A DNA stretch of 64,000 nt from an uncultured Christensenellaceae bacterium (GCA_910588645.1 CAJUOY010000006.1:1-64000), one strand, 5' to 3'; counted from the stretch's first letter, positions 40,375 to 49,350 are shown. A program made the numbers and translations. Notes: generated by a model not told the origin, from the letters alone.

Positions 40375-40814
40375 CAACGGGATCGGTTATAGGCATTATG
40401 GGTATTGCGCTTTGCGTACTTTTATGCGGGGTTGGCTCCGCTTTGGGTCTCTACAAGACGGGCAGCGCGGCTGCCGGCGTTTTGGGAGAAAACCCCAAAA
40501 AATTCGGTAAAGTGCTGGTACTCGTTCTGCTTCCCGCAACGCAGGGTATTTACGGGTTCATTATCGGTATTATCGCTTCGGGTAACGTTGCGGCTATAGA
40601 GACGGCGGAGGCCGGTTGGATGATGTTCGGCGCGGTGTTGCCTATGGCAATTTCCGGACTTGTAACGGGCATATTCCAGGGCAAGTCTGCCGTGAACTGT
40701 ATCTATGCGGTAGGCAAGCAGGATTCTTTGGGCGGTAAACTTATAATTTACCCCGCAATGATCGAGTTCTACGCAATTCTCGGACTTATTATTTCAATAA
40801 TGCTCGTAGCTTAA
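40371..40814 (+). CDS. ntpK: V-type ATPase rotor proteolipid subunit K, sodium-type site
   Basis: A 147-residue four-helix proteolipid, two fused hairpins. The ion site of Enterococcus hirae NtpK (Leu61, Thr64, Gln65, Gln110, Glu139) is matched at a constant offset of 7: Leu54, Thr57 and Gln58 in LPATQG, Gln103 in FQGK, and Glu132 in IEFYAILG. Only the second hairpin has the carboxylate, as in NtpK. This predicts Na+ rather than H+ transport. ATGA overlap with subunit I. Confidence 0.96.
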   Translation: MTTGSVIGIMGIALCVLLCGVGSALGLYKTGSAAAGVLGENPKKFGKVLVLVLLPATQGIYGFIIGIIASGNVAAIETAEAGWMMFGAVLPMAISGLVTGIFQGKSAVNCIYAVGKQDSLGGKLIIYPAMIEFYAILGLIISIMLVA

Positions 40815-40818
40815 TATT

Positions 40819-41391
40819 ATGAGTAAGGAAGATATTGTCGAAAGAATAATTACCGACGCTCAGAATGAGGCGTCGGCCATAATTGCCGAGGCGGAAAAGA
40901 GAGCTGACGCGGCCGTAAAGGAAGCCGAACTCAGAGCCGAACGCGATAAGGCGGGAGCAAGGGCGGAAGCGGATATGCGCGTAAAGGCGATAACCGAAGG
41001 CCGCGCGGCTTCCGCACGTTTGGATTGCGCCAAAATTGAGCTTGCGGAAAAACGCAGGGTTCTCGAAGCCGTGTATTCTGAGGCGCTTAAACTGCTCTCG
41101 GAAATGGACGAAAAGACTTCGCTAAAATTGGCGGAGAAGCTCTTGTCCCAATATGCGGAAAAGGGCGACGAAATAGTTTTTTCCAAGGAATACAAATATT
41201 GTGACGGAGTTAAGAAACTGGAAATAGTTAAAAAACTCGGTTTGACGGTTTGTAATAATAGGGAAGACATCGGCGGCGGGTTCGTTTTGAGAGGCAAGAC
41301 TTCGGACAAGGACACGTCCTTTCGGGCGTTGTTGGAGGCGGACAGGGAACAGAATATATCCGATATAGCGGTCGGGCTGTTTGCGGGTTGA
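40819..41391 (+). CDS. ntpE: V-type ATP synthase subunit E
   Basis: A 190-residue peripheral stalk subunit. The N-terminal ~90 residues are a charged helix (DAQNEASAIIAEAEKRADAAV...) that pairs with the G/H-like subunit, and the C-terminal domain (KKLGLTVCNNREDIGGGFVL) binds subunit B. Spacing in the operon is 4 bases from ntpK. The family is recognisable from the GGG-V-L strand near the end. Confidence 0.92.
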   Translation: MSKEDIVERIITDAQNEASAIIAEAEKRADAAVKEAELRAERDKAGARAEADMRVKAITEGRAASARLDCAKIELAEKRRVLEAVYSEALKLLSEMDEKTSLKLAEKLLSQYAEKGDEIVFSKEYKYCDGVKKLEIVKKLGLTVCNNREDIGGGFVLRGKTSDKDTSFRALLEADREQNISDIAVGLFAG

Positions 41392-41393
41392 GT

Positions 41394-42371
41394 ATGGCAA
41401 AGGACGTAGTTTACACAAACGGAATAATTGCCGTCAGGGAGACGGCTCTGCTCGGACCTAAGTTAATCAAGATGTGTTCGATGTCCGCGGATGAGGCGTT
41501 CAGATTTTTGATTGACGGCGGGTTCGGAAGGGGCGCTTCCGCGCATTCGGTTTACGAATACGAAAATCTGCTTATTTCTGACGAGACCGAACTCAACGAT
41601 TTTGTGCGCGAGTACGCGCCGTCAGTTGCGGAGAAAGCTTATTTTTCCGCGCCGAGGGATTTTCATAATGCCAAGGCCTTAATAAAGGCTAAGTTTACGG
41701 GAGCGGATGCCGCCAAAATGCTGGCTCCCGACGGACTTGTGTCATCGGAAGTCATTTTCGATTGCGTTGAGTCAGGCGATTTTACTCCCCTCTACAAAGA
41801 ATTGAAAGAGACCTGCGAGGAGGCCGTAAAATTATTTACAGCAGAGAACGGCGGCGAGGTTTCGGGCGCGGATATCGGCGTATTGTTCGAGCGCGCCAAA
41901 TATAGATATTTGCTTTCCGCCTGTAAGCGAAATGCTTTTTTGAAAAAACTTGTGATAAAAAAGGCCGATATGACCGACATACTGTCGGCGTTTCGTTCGG
42001 CGACCGTGGAAGCGGCGCTCAAAAATTCTCTCGCGGTAGGCAAAATTAAAAGCGAGCAGATAGAGGCGTTGTTTGCCGAGGACGGTTCAAAGGCGATCGA
42101 ACTGTTCGAAAAAACTCCTTACGGGGATTTCGTCAAGGAATGCGTGCGGGCGAGGTCGGAAGGCAGGCCTCTTACCGACGCGGAAAAGAATATAGATAAT
42201 CTTGAAACGGATGTACTCGCGGAGAGAAGATATGAACTCAAAGCCGCGGAGCCCTTTATTTATTACGTGTTGAGAAGACGGGCGGAGAACGGCAATTTGA
42301 GGATAATTTTCGTGTGTCTCTTGGCAGGGCTTTCCGAATCCGAGATAAGAAAGCGGCTCAGAGCCGTATAG
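41394..42371 (+). CDS. ntpC: V-type ATP synthase subunit C
   Basis: A 325-residue all-helical subunit (d/C family) that sits as a socket on the rotor ring and joins it to the central stalk. 'NGIIAVRETALLG' at the start and 'YYVLRRRAENGNLRIIFVCLLAGLSESEIRKRLR' at the end are family-typical. ATG 41394 follows the ntpE stop by two bases; an in-frame TTG at 41388 overlaps ntpE. The stop codon TAG overlaps the ribosome site of ntpF. Confidence 0.92.
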   Translation: MAKDVVYTNGIIAVRETALLGPKLIKMCSMSADEAFRFLIDGGFGRGASAHSVYEYENLLISDETELNDFVREYAPSVAEKAYFSAPRDFHNAKALIKAKFTGADAAKMLAPDGLVSSEVIFDCVESGDFTPLYKELKETCEEAVKLFTAENGGEVSGADIGVLFERAKYRYLLSACKRNAFLKKLVIKKADMTDILSAFRSATVEAALKNSLAVGKIKSEQIEALFAEDGSKAIELFEKTPYGDFVKECVRARSEGRPLTDAEKNIDNLETDVLAERRYELKAAEPFIYYVLRRRAENGNLRIIFVCLLAGLSESEIRKRLRAV

Positions 42372-42382
42372 GAGGGGAAAAG

Positions 42383-42700
42383 ATGCAGGGTAAAATAGCT
42401 ATCGTCGGCGACGGTGAAAGCATTACCGTATTCAAGGCCGCAGGCGTTGCGGCGTTTCCCGCCGAAAACGAAGAGCGCGCCAGGGAAATAATAAGAAAAG
42501 CGGCAAAGGACTACAAGGTCATATTTATTACGGAAGAGCTTGCAAGGCCGCTTGAAACATTTTTAAAGAGATTCGATGAAGAACCGTATCCCGTAATATT
42601 GTCCGTGCCGTCAAAAAACGGTTCCACGGGTTACGGGACGGAAACGCTCAAACGCGCTATGGAGCGCGCGCTGGGCGTGGATATACTTTTCAATAACTGA
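42383..42700 (+). CDS. ntpF: V-type ATP synthase subunit F
   Basis: A 105-residue Rossmann-like protein of the central stalk (KIAIVGDGESITVFKAAGVAAFP... then VIFITEELARPLETFL and YPVILSVPSKNGSTGYG). It activates the catalytic head through its C-terminal helix. The ATG at 42383 is preceded by GGAGGGG (42371-42377); an upstream in-frame GTG lies inside ntpC and is rejected. A 35-base gap with a small GGTGAA/TTCACC hairpin separates it from ntpA. Confidence 0.93.
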   Translation: MQGKIAIVGDGESITVFKAAGVAAFPAENEERAREIIRKAAKDYKVIFITEELARPLETFLKRFDEEPYPVILSVPSKNGSTGYGTETLKRAMERALGVDILFNN

Positions 42701-42735
42701 TAGGTGAACTTTTCACCGCAAGCAAGGATAATTTT

Positions 42736-44496
42736 ATGGGAAAGACAGTTAAAATTTCAGGCCCCCTGATCATTGCGGAGGGTATGGCCGATTCTAAGAT
42801 GTTCGACGTCGTGAAAGTTTCGGATAAGGGACTCATCGGCGAAATAATAGAACTCAGGGGGGAAATGGCCTCCATACAGGTTTACGAGGAAACGGCGGGG
42901 CTCGGTCCGGGCGAAGACGTTGTTTCCACGGGGGAACCTCTTTCGGCCGAACTTGCGCCCGGTCTTATGTCGGGTATTTTCGACGGTATTCAAAGACCGC
43001 TGATTTCGCTCTGCGAAAAGTACGGTTCCAGAATTTCCCGCGGGGTTACCGTAAATAACCTCGACCGTCAAAAAAAGTGGAATTTTATTCCCTGCGTTAA
43101 ACCCGGCGAAAAAGTTTCCGAGGGGGACGTTTTAGGCTCGGTCAAAGAGACCGAACTTATCGATCACAGAATTATGGTTCCCAACGGAATTAACGGTGAA
43201 ATCGTTTCCATAGAGAGCGGGGAGTTCACTATAGAGGAGACCGTTGCCGTCATACGCACGGCAAACGGGGACAAGCCCGTATGTATGTTAAGAAAATGGC
43301 CCGTAAGAAAGGGCAGGCCTTATAAGGAAAAACTTTCGCCCGAAACTCCTATGATCACGGGACAGAGGGTAATAGATACGCTGTTCCCCATTTCAAGGGG
43401 AGGCGTTGCCGCAGTGCCCGGACCTTTCGGAAGCGGTAAAACTGTCGTCCAGCACCAGCTTGCAAAGTGGGCGGACGCGGATATTATAGTGTACATCGGT
43501 TGCGGAGAGCGCGGAAACGAGATGACCGACGTTCTCAACGAATTTCCCGCTTTGAAGGATCCAAAGAGCGGTGAACCGATTATGAAGAGAACGGTGCTGA
43601 TAGCAAATACTTCCGATATGCCCGTTGCCGCGCGTGAAGCCTCTATCTATACCGGCATTACCATTGCGGAGTATTTCCGCGATATGGGATACAACGTCGC
43701 TATAATGGCGGACAGTACGTCGCGCTGGGCGGAAGCTCTGCGCGAGATGAGCGGGCGTCTTGAAGAAATGCCCGGAGACGAGGGTTATCCCGCATATCTT
43801 GCAAGCCGTCTTGCGGAGTTCTACGAGCGCGCAGGCATCGTTAAAATCCTCGGCAAAGAGGAAAGGAGAGGTTCTGTTACCGCAATAGGCGCTGTTTCAC
43901 CTCCCGGCGGAGACTTGTCCGAGCCCGTCTCTCAGGCCACTTTGAGAATAGTAAAAGTATTCTGGGGGTTGTCCGCTTCGCTTGCGTACAAGCGTCATTT
44001 CCCCGCTATCGACTGGCTTATAAGCTATTCCTTATATGCTGACAAGATGAAGAACTGGTTTGACGAAAATATCGGTTCGGAGTTTTTTAGATACCGCGGT
44101 TTTATAATGCGCGTATTGCAGGAAGAGGCGGCTCTCGATGAAATAGTGAGACTTGTAGGCGTGGACGCGCTGTCGTCAAGGGACAGACTGACTATGGAGA
44201 CGGCAAAAATTATCCGTGAAGATTACCTGCATCAGAATGCTTTCGACGACGTGGACACCTATTCGTCGATAAAGAAGCAGTGCCTTATGCTCCGACTGAT
44301 ATGCGAATTTGACGAACGCGCGAGGGAAGCTATAGAAAATTACGCGGATATAAACGCCGTGCTTTCCTGCTCATGTAAGGAAAAAATCGGCCGTGCAAAG
44401 TATATAACGGAAGACAATTTGGCTGAGTTCGATGCGATTTCCGGCATAATAAATACCGAATTGAAGGCTCTTGCAAGGGGTGAAGGCGATGTTTAA
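42736..44496 (+). CDS. ntpA: V-type ATP synthase catalytic subunit A
   Basis: A 586-residue catalytic subunit: beta-barrel (1-70), the non-homologous bulge domain (about 110-190), and nucleotide domain with P-loop GPFGSGKT (229-236) and catalytic glutamate in GERGNE (257-262). 'MADSTSRWAEALREMSGRLEEMPGDEGYP' is diagnostic. It hydrolyses or makes ATP at the A-B interfaces. The final codons overlap the subunit B start (ATG 44489). Confidence 0.97.
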   Translation: MGKTVKISGPLIIAEGMADSKMFDVVKVSDKGLIGEIIELRGEMASIQVYEETAGLGPGEDVVSTGEPLSAELAPGLMSGIFDGIQRPLISLCEKYGSRISRGVTVNNLDRQKKWNFIPCVKPGEKVSEGDVLGSVKETELIDHRIMVPNGINGEIVSIESGEFTIEETVAVIRTANGDKPVCMLRKWPVRKGRPYKEKLSPETPMITGQRVIDTLFPISRGGVAAVPGPFGSGKTVVQHQLAKWADADIIVYIGCGERGNEMTDVLNEFPALKDPKSGEPIMKRTVLIANTSDMPVAAREASIYTGITIAEYFRDMGYNVAIMADSTSRWAEALREMSGRLEEMPGDEGYPAYLASRLAEFYERAGIVKILGKEERRGSVTAIGAVSPPGGDLSEPVSQATLRIVKVFWGLSASLAYKRHFPAIDWLISYSLYADKMKNWFDENIGSEFFRYRGFIMRVLQEEAALDEIVRLVGVDALSSRDRLTMETAKIIREDYLHQNAFDDVDTYSSIKKQCLMLRLICEFDERAREAIENYADINAVLSCSCKEKIGRAKYITEDNLAEFDAISGIINTELKALARGEGDV

Positions 44497-45859
44497 AGAA
44501 TATAAGACTATACGTGAAGTTGTCGGCCCCCTTATGCTTGTCGAGGGCGTCGAGGGAGTAAAGTACGACGAACTTGTCGACGTGGTTTGTTCAAACGGAG
44601 AAATAAGACACGGCAAGGTGCTTGAAGTTAACCGTGATAAGGCCGTAGTTCAGCTCTTTGAAAATTCTCAAGGGTTGCATATTGCCTCCGCAAAGGCAAG
44701 GTTTACGGGGCACGGACAACAGCTTGCCGTGTCCAAAGAAATGCTTGGAAGGGTTTTTGACGGAATGGGCAATCCGCGCGACGGCGGCGCCCCCGTTATT
44801 CCCGAAAAGATTATGGACATCAACGGCGAACCGATAAATCCCGCGGCGAGAGATTATCCCGACGAATTTATACAGACGGGCGTTTCGGCAATCGACGGTT
44901 TGAATACGCTTGTCAGGGGACAAAAGCTGCCCGTATTTTCTATGAGCGGTTTGCCTCACGCGGAGCTTGCCGCGCAGATAGCGAGACAGGCTAAAGTTAA
45001 GGGAAGCGATAACAAGTTTGCGGTAGTATTCGCCGCAATAGGAATTACGTTTGAGGAAGCGCAATTCTTCGTGGACGACTTCAAGCGCACGGGCGCGATA
45101 GAGAGAACCGTTCTATTCACCAATCTTGCAAACGATCCTGCGGTCGAGCGTATCGCTACTCCCCGTATGGCGCTTACATGTGCGGAATACCTGGCTTTCG
45201 AATGCGGTATGCACGTTTTGGTAATTATGACCGATATAACAAATTATGCGGAAGCGTTGAGAGAGGTCTCCGCCGCACGCCGCGAAGTGCCCGGCAGAAG
45301 AGGTTATCCCGGTTATCTGTACACCAATCTCGCTACGTTATACGAGCGTGCTGGCAGAATAAAGGGCTCGGAAGGTTCAATCACTCAGATACCCATTCTG
45401 ACTATGCCGGAGGACGATAAAACTCACCCCATACCCGATCTTACGGGCTACATTACGGAAGGACAGATAATTCTTTCACGCGATCTTTACAAAAAGGGTA
45501 TTAATCCTCCCATAGACGTTTTACCCTCGCTTTCCCGTCTTAAAGATAAGGGAATAGGCGAAGGCAAGACGCGCGAAGATCATGCGGGCACAATGAACCA
45601 GCTTTTCTCGGCATATGCAAGCGGAAAGGAGAGCAAGGAACTTGCTGCGATTCTCGGCGAGGCCGCGCTTTCGGATACCGATAAACTCTATGCAAAGTTT
45701 GCAGAAGAGTTTGAAAAAATATATCTGAATCAGGGCTTCGACGCCGACCGTTCGGTGGAGGAGACTCTCGATATAGGTTGGGAACTTTTGAAAATACTTC
45801 CTAGAAGCGAATTGAAGAGAATTAAGCAGACGCTCATAGACAAATATCTGGGCGAATAA
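44489..45859 (+). CDS. ntpB: V-type ATP synthase subunit B
   Basis: A 456-residue non-catalytic subunit with the degenerate P-loop SMSGLPHAELAAQIARQ, and MTDITNYAEALREVSAARREVPGRRGYPGYLYTNLA. ATG 44489 lies inside the last codons of ntpA and has AAGGGG upstream; an upstream in-frame TTG at 44471 is less likely. It contributes the arginine finger to catalytic sites. Translation is coupled with ntpA. Confidence 0.97.
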   Translation: MFKEYKTIREVVGPLMLVEGVEGVKYDELVDVVCSNGEIRHGKVLEVNRDKAVVQLFENSQGLHIASAKARFTGHGQQLAVSKEMLGRVFDGMGNPRDGGAPVIPEKIMDINGEPINPAARDYPDEFIQTGVSAIDGLNTLVRGQKLPVFSMSGLPHAELAAQIARQAKVKGSDNKFAVVFAAIGITFEEAQFFVDDFKRTGAIERTVLFTNLANDPAVERIATPRMALTCAEYLAFECGMHVLVIMTDITNYAEALREVSAARREVPGRRGYPGYLYTNLATLYERAGRIKGSEGSITQIPILTMPEDDKTHPIPDLTGYITEGQIILSRDLYKKGINPPIDVLPSLSRLKDKGIGEGKTREDHAGTMNQLFSAYASGKESKELAAILGEAALSDTDKLYAKFAEEFEKIYLNQGFDADRSVEETLDIGWELLKILPRSELKRIKQTLIDKYLGE

Positions 45860-45872
45860 CGGAAAGGGCGAT

Positions 45873-46502
45873 ATGGCGAGACTAAACGTGAACCCTACGC
45901 GTATGGAGATGAAAAAGCTTAAAGCAAGACTCGATACGGCAAGGAGGGGACATAAATTATTAAAAGATAAATCGGACGAGATGATCAGGCGGTTTTCCAT
46001 AATCATAAGGGAAAACAAGCGGCTGAGAGAGGAAGTCGAACGGGAAATAAGCGAAACGTTGAAGCAGTTTTCCGCAGCCCGCTCGGTCACGCCCTCTTAT
46101 CAGGCGGAGGCGGCCTTTGCTATGCCGTCCGTATCCGTTTATGCCGAATGCGCAACTGGGAGCGTTATGGGGGTGGAAGTGCCGTCCGTAAAGGCCGACA
46201 GTATTAAGAGATCCGACGGTCTGCCCTATGCCTATTCGGAAATTACAAGCGAGGCCGACTATTCGGTCGAACGCGCGGCGGTGTTGATACCTAAGATGTT
46301 GGAACTGGCCGAGACGGAAAAAACGACGAGAATGCTCGCCGCCGAAATAGAGAGAAATAAGCGCCGCGTCAACGCTTTGGAATACGTAATGATTCCGCAA
46401 CTCGAAGAGACGATAGCTTATATAAAATCAAAGTTGGATGAAAACGAACGCGCTGCAGTCGTGCGTCTGATGAAGGTAAAGAGCAATTCAAACCGTCAAT
46501 AA
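45873..46502 (+). CDS. ntpD: V-type ATP synthase subunit D
   Basis: A 209-residue central-shaft subunit made of two long helices (ARLNVNPTRMEMKKLKARLDTARRGHKLLKDKSDEMIR at the start and TTRMLAAEIERNKRRVNALEYVMIPQLEETIAYI near the end), the antiparallel coiled coil that turns in the A3B3 head. It is the last gene of the operon; the order is stalk-I-K-E-C-F-A-B-D. Confidence 0.96.
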   Translation: MARLNVNPTRMEMKKLKARLDTARRGHKLLKDKSDEMIRRFSIIIRENKRLREEVEREISETLKQFSAARSVTPSYQAEAAFAMPSVSVYAECATGSVMGVEVPSVKADSIKRSDGLPYAYSEITSEADYSVERAAVLIPKMLELAETEKTTRMLAAEIERNKRRVNALEYVMIPQLEETIAYIKSKLDENERAAVVRLMKVKSNSNRQ

Positions 46503-46541
46503 TCAAAAGTTGTTTGCTTATTTATATAGAGCAAATAATTA

Positions 46542-46585
46542 AAGCCCGATATTTTATTAAATAAAAATATCGGGCTTGCTTTTTG
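46542..46585. terminator. Bidirectional terminator after ntpD
   Basis: AAGCCCGATATTTT and its complement (46542-46555, 46564-46577) form a 14-bp stem followed by GCTTTTTG; A-rich on the left, so it also suits the convergent PII gene. Confidence 0.93.
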
Positions 46586-46588
46586 TTT

Positions 46589-46960
46589 TTAATCTTTTTT
46601 ATCGTCCGCCTCGTTTTCAGTTTCCCGGACTGGGGAAACGGCAGGCGCGGCGTTTATACCTACGACGTCGTCTACGGGTAATGAGAAGGCTATGCCCTGA
46701 CCTTCGGTCTTTAATCCCGCGTGCTGATACAGCGCGTGTAAAACTTTATCCTTGATATCCGCGGGTACCAATATCATTACGATCTCTTTGTCGGGCTGAA
46801 TGGTTATGTGAAAGAATTGTTCGGCCTCTTTGTTAGCCGTGCCGCGAGCGTGAATTACCGTACCGCCGCGCGCGCCCACTTCCTTGGCGGCATCCATAAC
46901 CGTCTCCGAAAAACCCGTGTTTACTATACATAATATCATCTCGTATCTTACGTCGCTCAT
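46589..46960 (-). CDS. PII-like signalling protein (DUF1538-associated), short form
   Basis: A 123-residue PII-superfamily protein. It has the ferredoxin-like repeat with strand YEMILCIVNTGFSETVMDAAKEVGA, then GGTVIHARGTANKE in the T-loop position, HITIQPDKEIVMILV, and a C-terminal strand GIAFSLPVDDVVGI. The classical GlnB T-loop tyrosine motif is absent, so uridylylation control is unlikely. The acidic tail is variable. It overlaps the upstream PII-like gene by 4 bases; both follow a DUF1538 membrane protein, which they probably regulate. Confidence 0.85.
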   Translation of the reverse strand: MSDVRYEMILCIVNTGFSETVMDAAKEVGARGGTVIHARGTANKEAEQFFHITIQPDKEIVMILVPADIKDKVLHALYQHAGLKTEGQGIAFSLPVDDVVGINAAPAVSPVRETENEADDKKD

Positions 46961-47421
46961 TGCTTGTTTTCCTCCTTGACGGCCATTCTGTTGTTGCTTA
47001 AAAAACCATAGATCAGGGCGCCTATAAGGCTCGATATAGGCAGCGTGCAGGAAACGCCCTTTCCGTCCTTTATGGTGTTGAATTTTTCTTCGAGAAGATG
47101 CATTGCGTCCGGAACTTTATTTTCCTGTATGACGCTGAAAATTACCGCCTTTTCAGAGTCTGTCAGACCGAGCAAATCCAACATTTTGGCATTTGCCGTG
47201 CCGTGAGCAAGCGCAACCATTTGCATATTTACGTCGAAAGACTGCAAAAGATCGAGGTAATACTCCGCTTTTTTTCTGCCGACAACGGTAACAAGCAGTT
47301 TAAGCTTGTTGGAGGTTACTGTGTTGGAGACGGGGCGAAGCTTTTGCGCTACGCGCTGCCGCAGTTCTTTTTTCAGGAGGATCGCTTTTTCTTTGCGATC
47401 CGATATTTTTTTATCGGACAT
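46957..47421 (-). CDS. PII-like protein, long form with basic N-terminus
   Basis: A 154-residue second member of the PII superfamily. After ~38 basic N-terminal residues comes 'LKLLVTVVGRKKAEYYLDLLQSFDVNMQMVALAHGTANAKML', then 'KAVIFSVIQENKVPDAMHLLEEKFN' and 'GVSCTLPISSLIGALIYGF'. The GTAN motif is shared with the neighbouring short form, so the two may form heterotrimers (inference). AGGTGAG precedes the ATG, and the ribosome site overlaps the DUF1538 stop codon. Confidence 0.8.
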   Translation of the reverse strand: MSDKKISDRKEKAILLKKELRQRVAQKLRPVSNTVTSNKLKLLVTVVGRKKAEYYLDLLQSFDVNMQMVALAHGTANAKMLDLLGLTDSEKAVIFSVIQENKVPDAMHLLEEKFNTIKDGKGVSCTLPISSLIGALIYGFLSNNRMAVKEENKQ

Positions 47422-47428
47422 AGCTCAC

Positions 47429-48973
47429 CTATTTAAAATAAATAATCTGCTCGTCGTCTGCGGAAAGAATGCGTTTCATCGTTATCTTCGAACGCACCTT
47501 TGCGGACATTACGGCTTTGAAACCGAGCGCCTGAATTGTAATCAAGGGTGTCATTGCAACCATTGCGACTACGCCGAAAGCGTCGGTCATAATATTTGCC
47601 GCCGAACCGCCGTTCAAAGTTATGCAAGCTCCCACTACAAGCGGAAGTATGAAGCTTGAAGTCAGGGGGCCGCTCGCAACCCCGCCGGAGTCGAACGCGA
47701 TCGCGGTGTAAATTCTCGGTACAAAGAAACTCAGCCCAAGCGAAATCATATATCCCGGTATAAGATAATAGAGAATGGAGAACCCGAAAATCATTCTTAC
47801 AATGGAGAGTGCAATAGAAACTCCGACTGCAATGGAAAGCGCAAGGAGCATTTCTATCTTTTTTACGCCGCCGCCCGTTATTTCTTCTACCTGCTTGTTT
47901 AAAACGTGTACTGCGGGCTCTGCCAAGACGACTACCATACCGAGTATGAGACCGAACGTTACGAGAACGGCGGGGTGAAGCTTGGAGATACATTGACCTA
48001 TTTTGAAGCCGACGGGCATAAACCCTACTTCGACGGCGGTCAAAAATATTATGAGCCCGAAGAAAGTATAAATTATGCCTATGCCTATCTGTAAAAGTTT
48101 GCTTTTGGGGAGCTTTAAAATAGTAAATTGCAGTATGAAGAAGAAAGCTACGACAAGTCCGAGCGCAAGCCCTACGTTTTTGATATTGGATAAAATTATG
48201 TGTCCTATTTCTTTGAGGCTTGCCTCTACCGTAGCGTATGCGGCCAGTTCGTCCAAAACTTCGGGGGGCATTTCGCCGTTCGCCGTCATAGAAAGCACCA
48301 TTACGGCAATCATAGGGCCTATCGAACACAAGGCTATTAGCCCGAAACTGTTTTCATTGGAGTTACGGCCGCCTATAGTTGTTGCTATACCTACGCCCAG
48401 CGCCATTATAAAAGGCACTGTTATAGGGCCTGTCGTTACCCCGCCCGAATCGAACGAAAGGGAGAGGAACGAAAATTTGCCTTCCTGTATGAGGATCGCG
48501 CAAAGCGCAAACAGCAGCATATAGAAGAACATTAAAAGCATAGAAAGGTTTAGCCTGAAAACTATTTTAAGTACGGCAATGACCAAAAATATTCCTACAC
48601 CCACGCCTACGGTGACAATCAGGACGGTGCTGTTCATAACCGCTTTGACCTGTCCCGCAAGAACGGAGAGGTCGGGTTCGGCTACCGTAATAAGCAAGCC
48701 CATAAGAAAACATACGGATATGAGAATAAGTAATTTTTTTGATTTGGTAAGTCCCGAGCCGACGTGTTCGCCCATAGGCGTCATTGCAAGATCTGCACCG
48801 AGATTAAAGAGACCTATGCCTATTATGAGCATAACGGCGGATACGGCAAAGGCCGCCGTTTCCGTGCCGTTTAAGTCGATAAGCGGAGTAAAGGATATTA
48901 TAAGTACTATCAACGCGACCGGCAAAACGGAGATAGACGATTCTTTAAGTTTGAGTAACAGAGCTTTTATCAA
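47429..48973 (-). CDS. DUF1538 family integral membrane protein
   Basis: A 514-residue polytopic protein with a clear internal duplication of period about 253: AEPDL (98-102) and AEPAV (351-355), FDSGGVTTGP (174-183) and FDSGGVASGP (427-436). The two halves have about six helices each, the inverted- or direct-repeat plan of secondary transporters. It starts with TTG 48973, decided by the strong GGGAGG 9 bases upstream. The substrate is not known; two PII-like genes in the same operon suggest nucleotide- or metabolite-gated transport. Confidence 0.88.
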   Translation of the reverse strand: MIKALLLKLKESSISVLPVALIVLIISFTPLIDLNGTETAAFAVSAVMLIIGIGLFNLGADLAMTPMGEHVGSGLTKSKKLLILISVCFLMGLLITVAEPDLSVLAGQVKAVMNSTVLIVTVGVGVGIFLVIAVLKIVFRLNLSMLLMFFYMLLFALCAILIQEGKFSFLSLSFDSGGVTTGPITVPFIMALGVGIATTIGGRNSNENSFGLIALCSIGPMIAVMVLSMTANGEMPPEVLDELAAYATVEASLKEIGHIILSNIKNVGLALGLVVAFFFILQFTILKLPKSKLLQIGIGIIYTFFGLIIFLTAVEVGFMPVGFKIGQCISKLHPAVLVTFGLILGMVVVLAEPAVHVLNKQVEEITGGGVKKIEMLLALSIAVGVSIALSIVRMIFGFSILYYLIPGYMISLGLSFFVPRIYTAIAFDSGGVASGPLTSSFILPLVVGACITLNGGSAANIMTDAFGVVAMVAMTPLITIQALGFKAVMSAKVRSKITMKRILSADDEQIIYFK

Positions 48974-49017
48974 AAGTTAAACCTCCCGTCAGCGGTCTTG
49001 AAAAAATAATAATATTA

Positions 49018-49046
49018 ATTATATCATAAAATTATGAGCACTGCAA
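49018..49046 (-). promoter_or_regulatory. Promoter of the DUF1538-PII operon
   Basis: Minus strand TTGCAG (49046-49041), 17-bp spacer ending ATGA, TATAAT (49023-49018). Confidence 0.82.
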
Positions 49047-49106
49047 GAACGTTGTTACATAAAATGCAAGCTTAGTTAAAAAATTTAATATAATTAAATA
49101 AAACGT

Positions 49107-49135
49107 TTGACAAAACAAGTTATATTTCATATAAT
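49107..49135 (+). promoter_or_regulatory. Promoter upstream of tRNA-Arg
   Basis: TTGACA (49107-49112), 17-bp spacer, TATAAT (49130-49135). It is about 92 bases from the predicted start (near 49142) to the mature tRNA, longer than for tRNA-Val. Confidence 0.88.
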
Positions 49136-49162
49136 AATTACGCTGTTAAAAGAGAGTAGATT

Positions 49163-49201
49163 ATGGTAAATGCAATAGTTATTGCAATGGATCAAGTTTA
49201 A
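49163..49201 (+). CDS. Possible 12-codon leader reading frame before tRNA-Arg
   Basis: ATG GTA AAT ... CAA GTT TAA encodes MVNAIVIAMDQV and is preceded by AAGAGAG at a workable distance. It lies in the transcript from the strong promoter at 49107. A hairpin TGCAAT/ATTGCA (49171-49176, 49181-49186) falls inside it. Too short to claim as a gene; it may be chance. Confidence 0.2.
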   Translation: MVNAIVIAMDQV

Positions 49202-49233
49202 ATCTGTACGCTTTTTAACGCATAAAATCAAAT

Positions 49234-49310
<77 letters not shown>

Positions 49311-49313
49311 ATT

Positions 49314-49350
49314 AAAACCCAAATCGAACTATTGATTTGGGTTTTAATTT
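49314..49350 (+). terminator. Terminator after tRNA-Arg
   Basis: 12-bp stem AAAACCCAAATC/GATTTGGGTTTT (49314-49325, 49334-49345) followed by AATTTTAAT. Confidence 0.9.
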
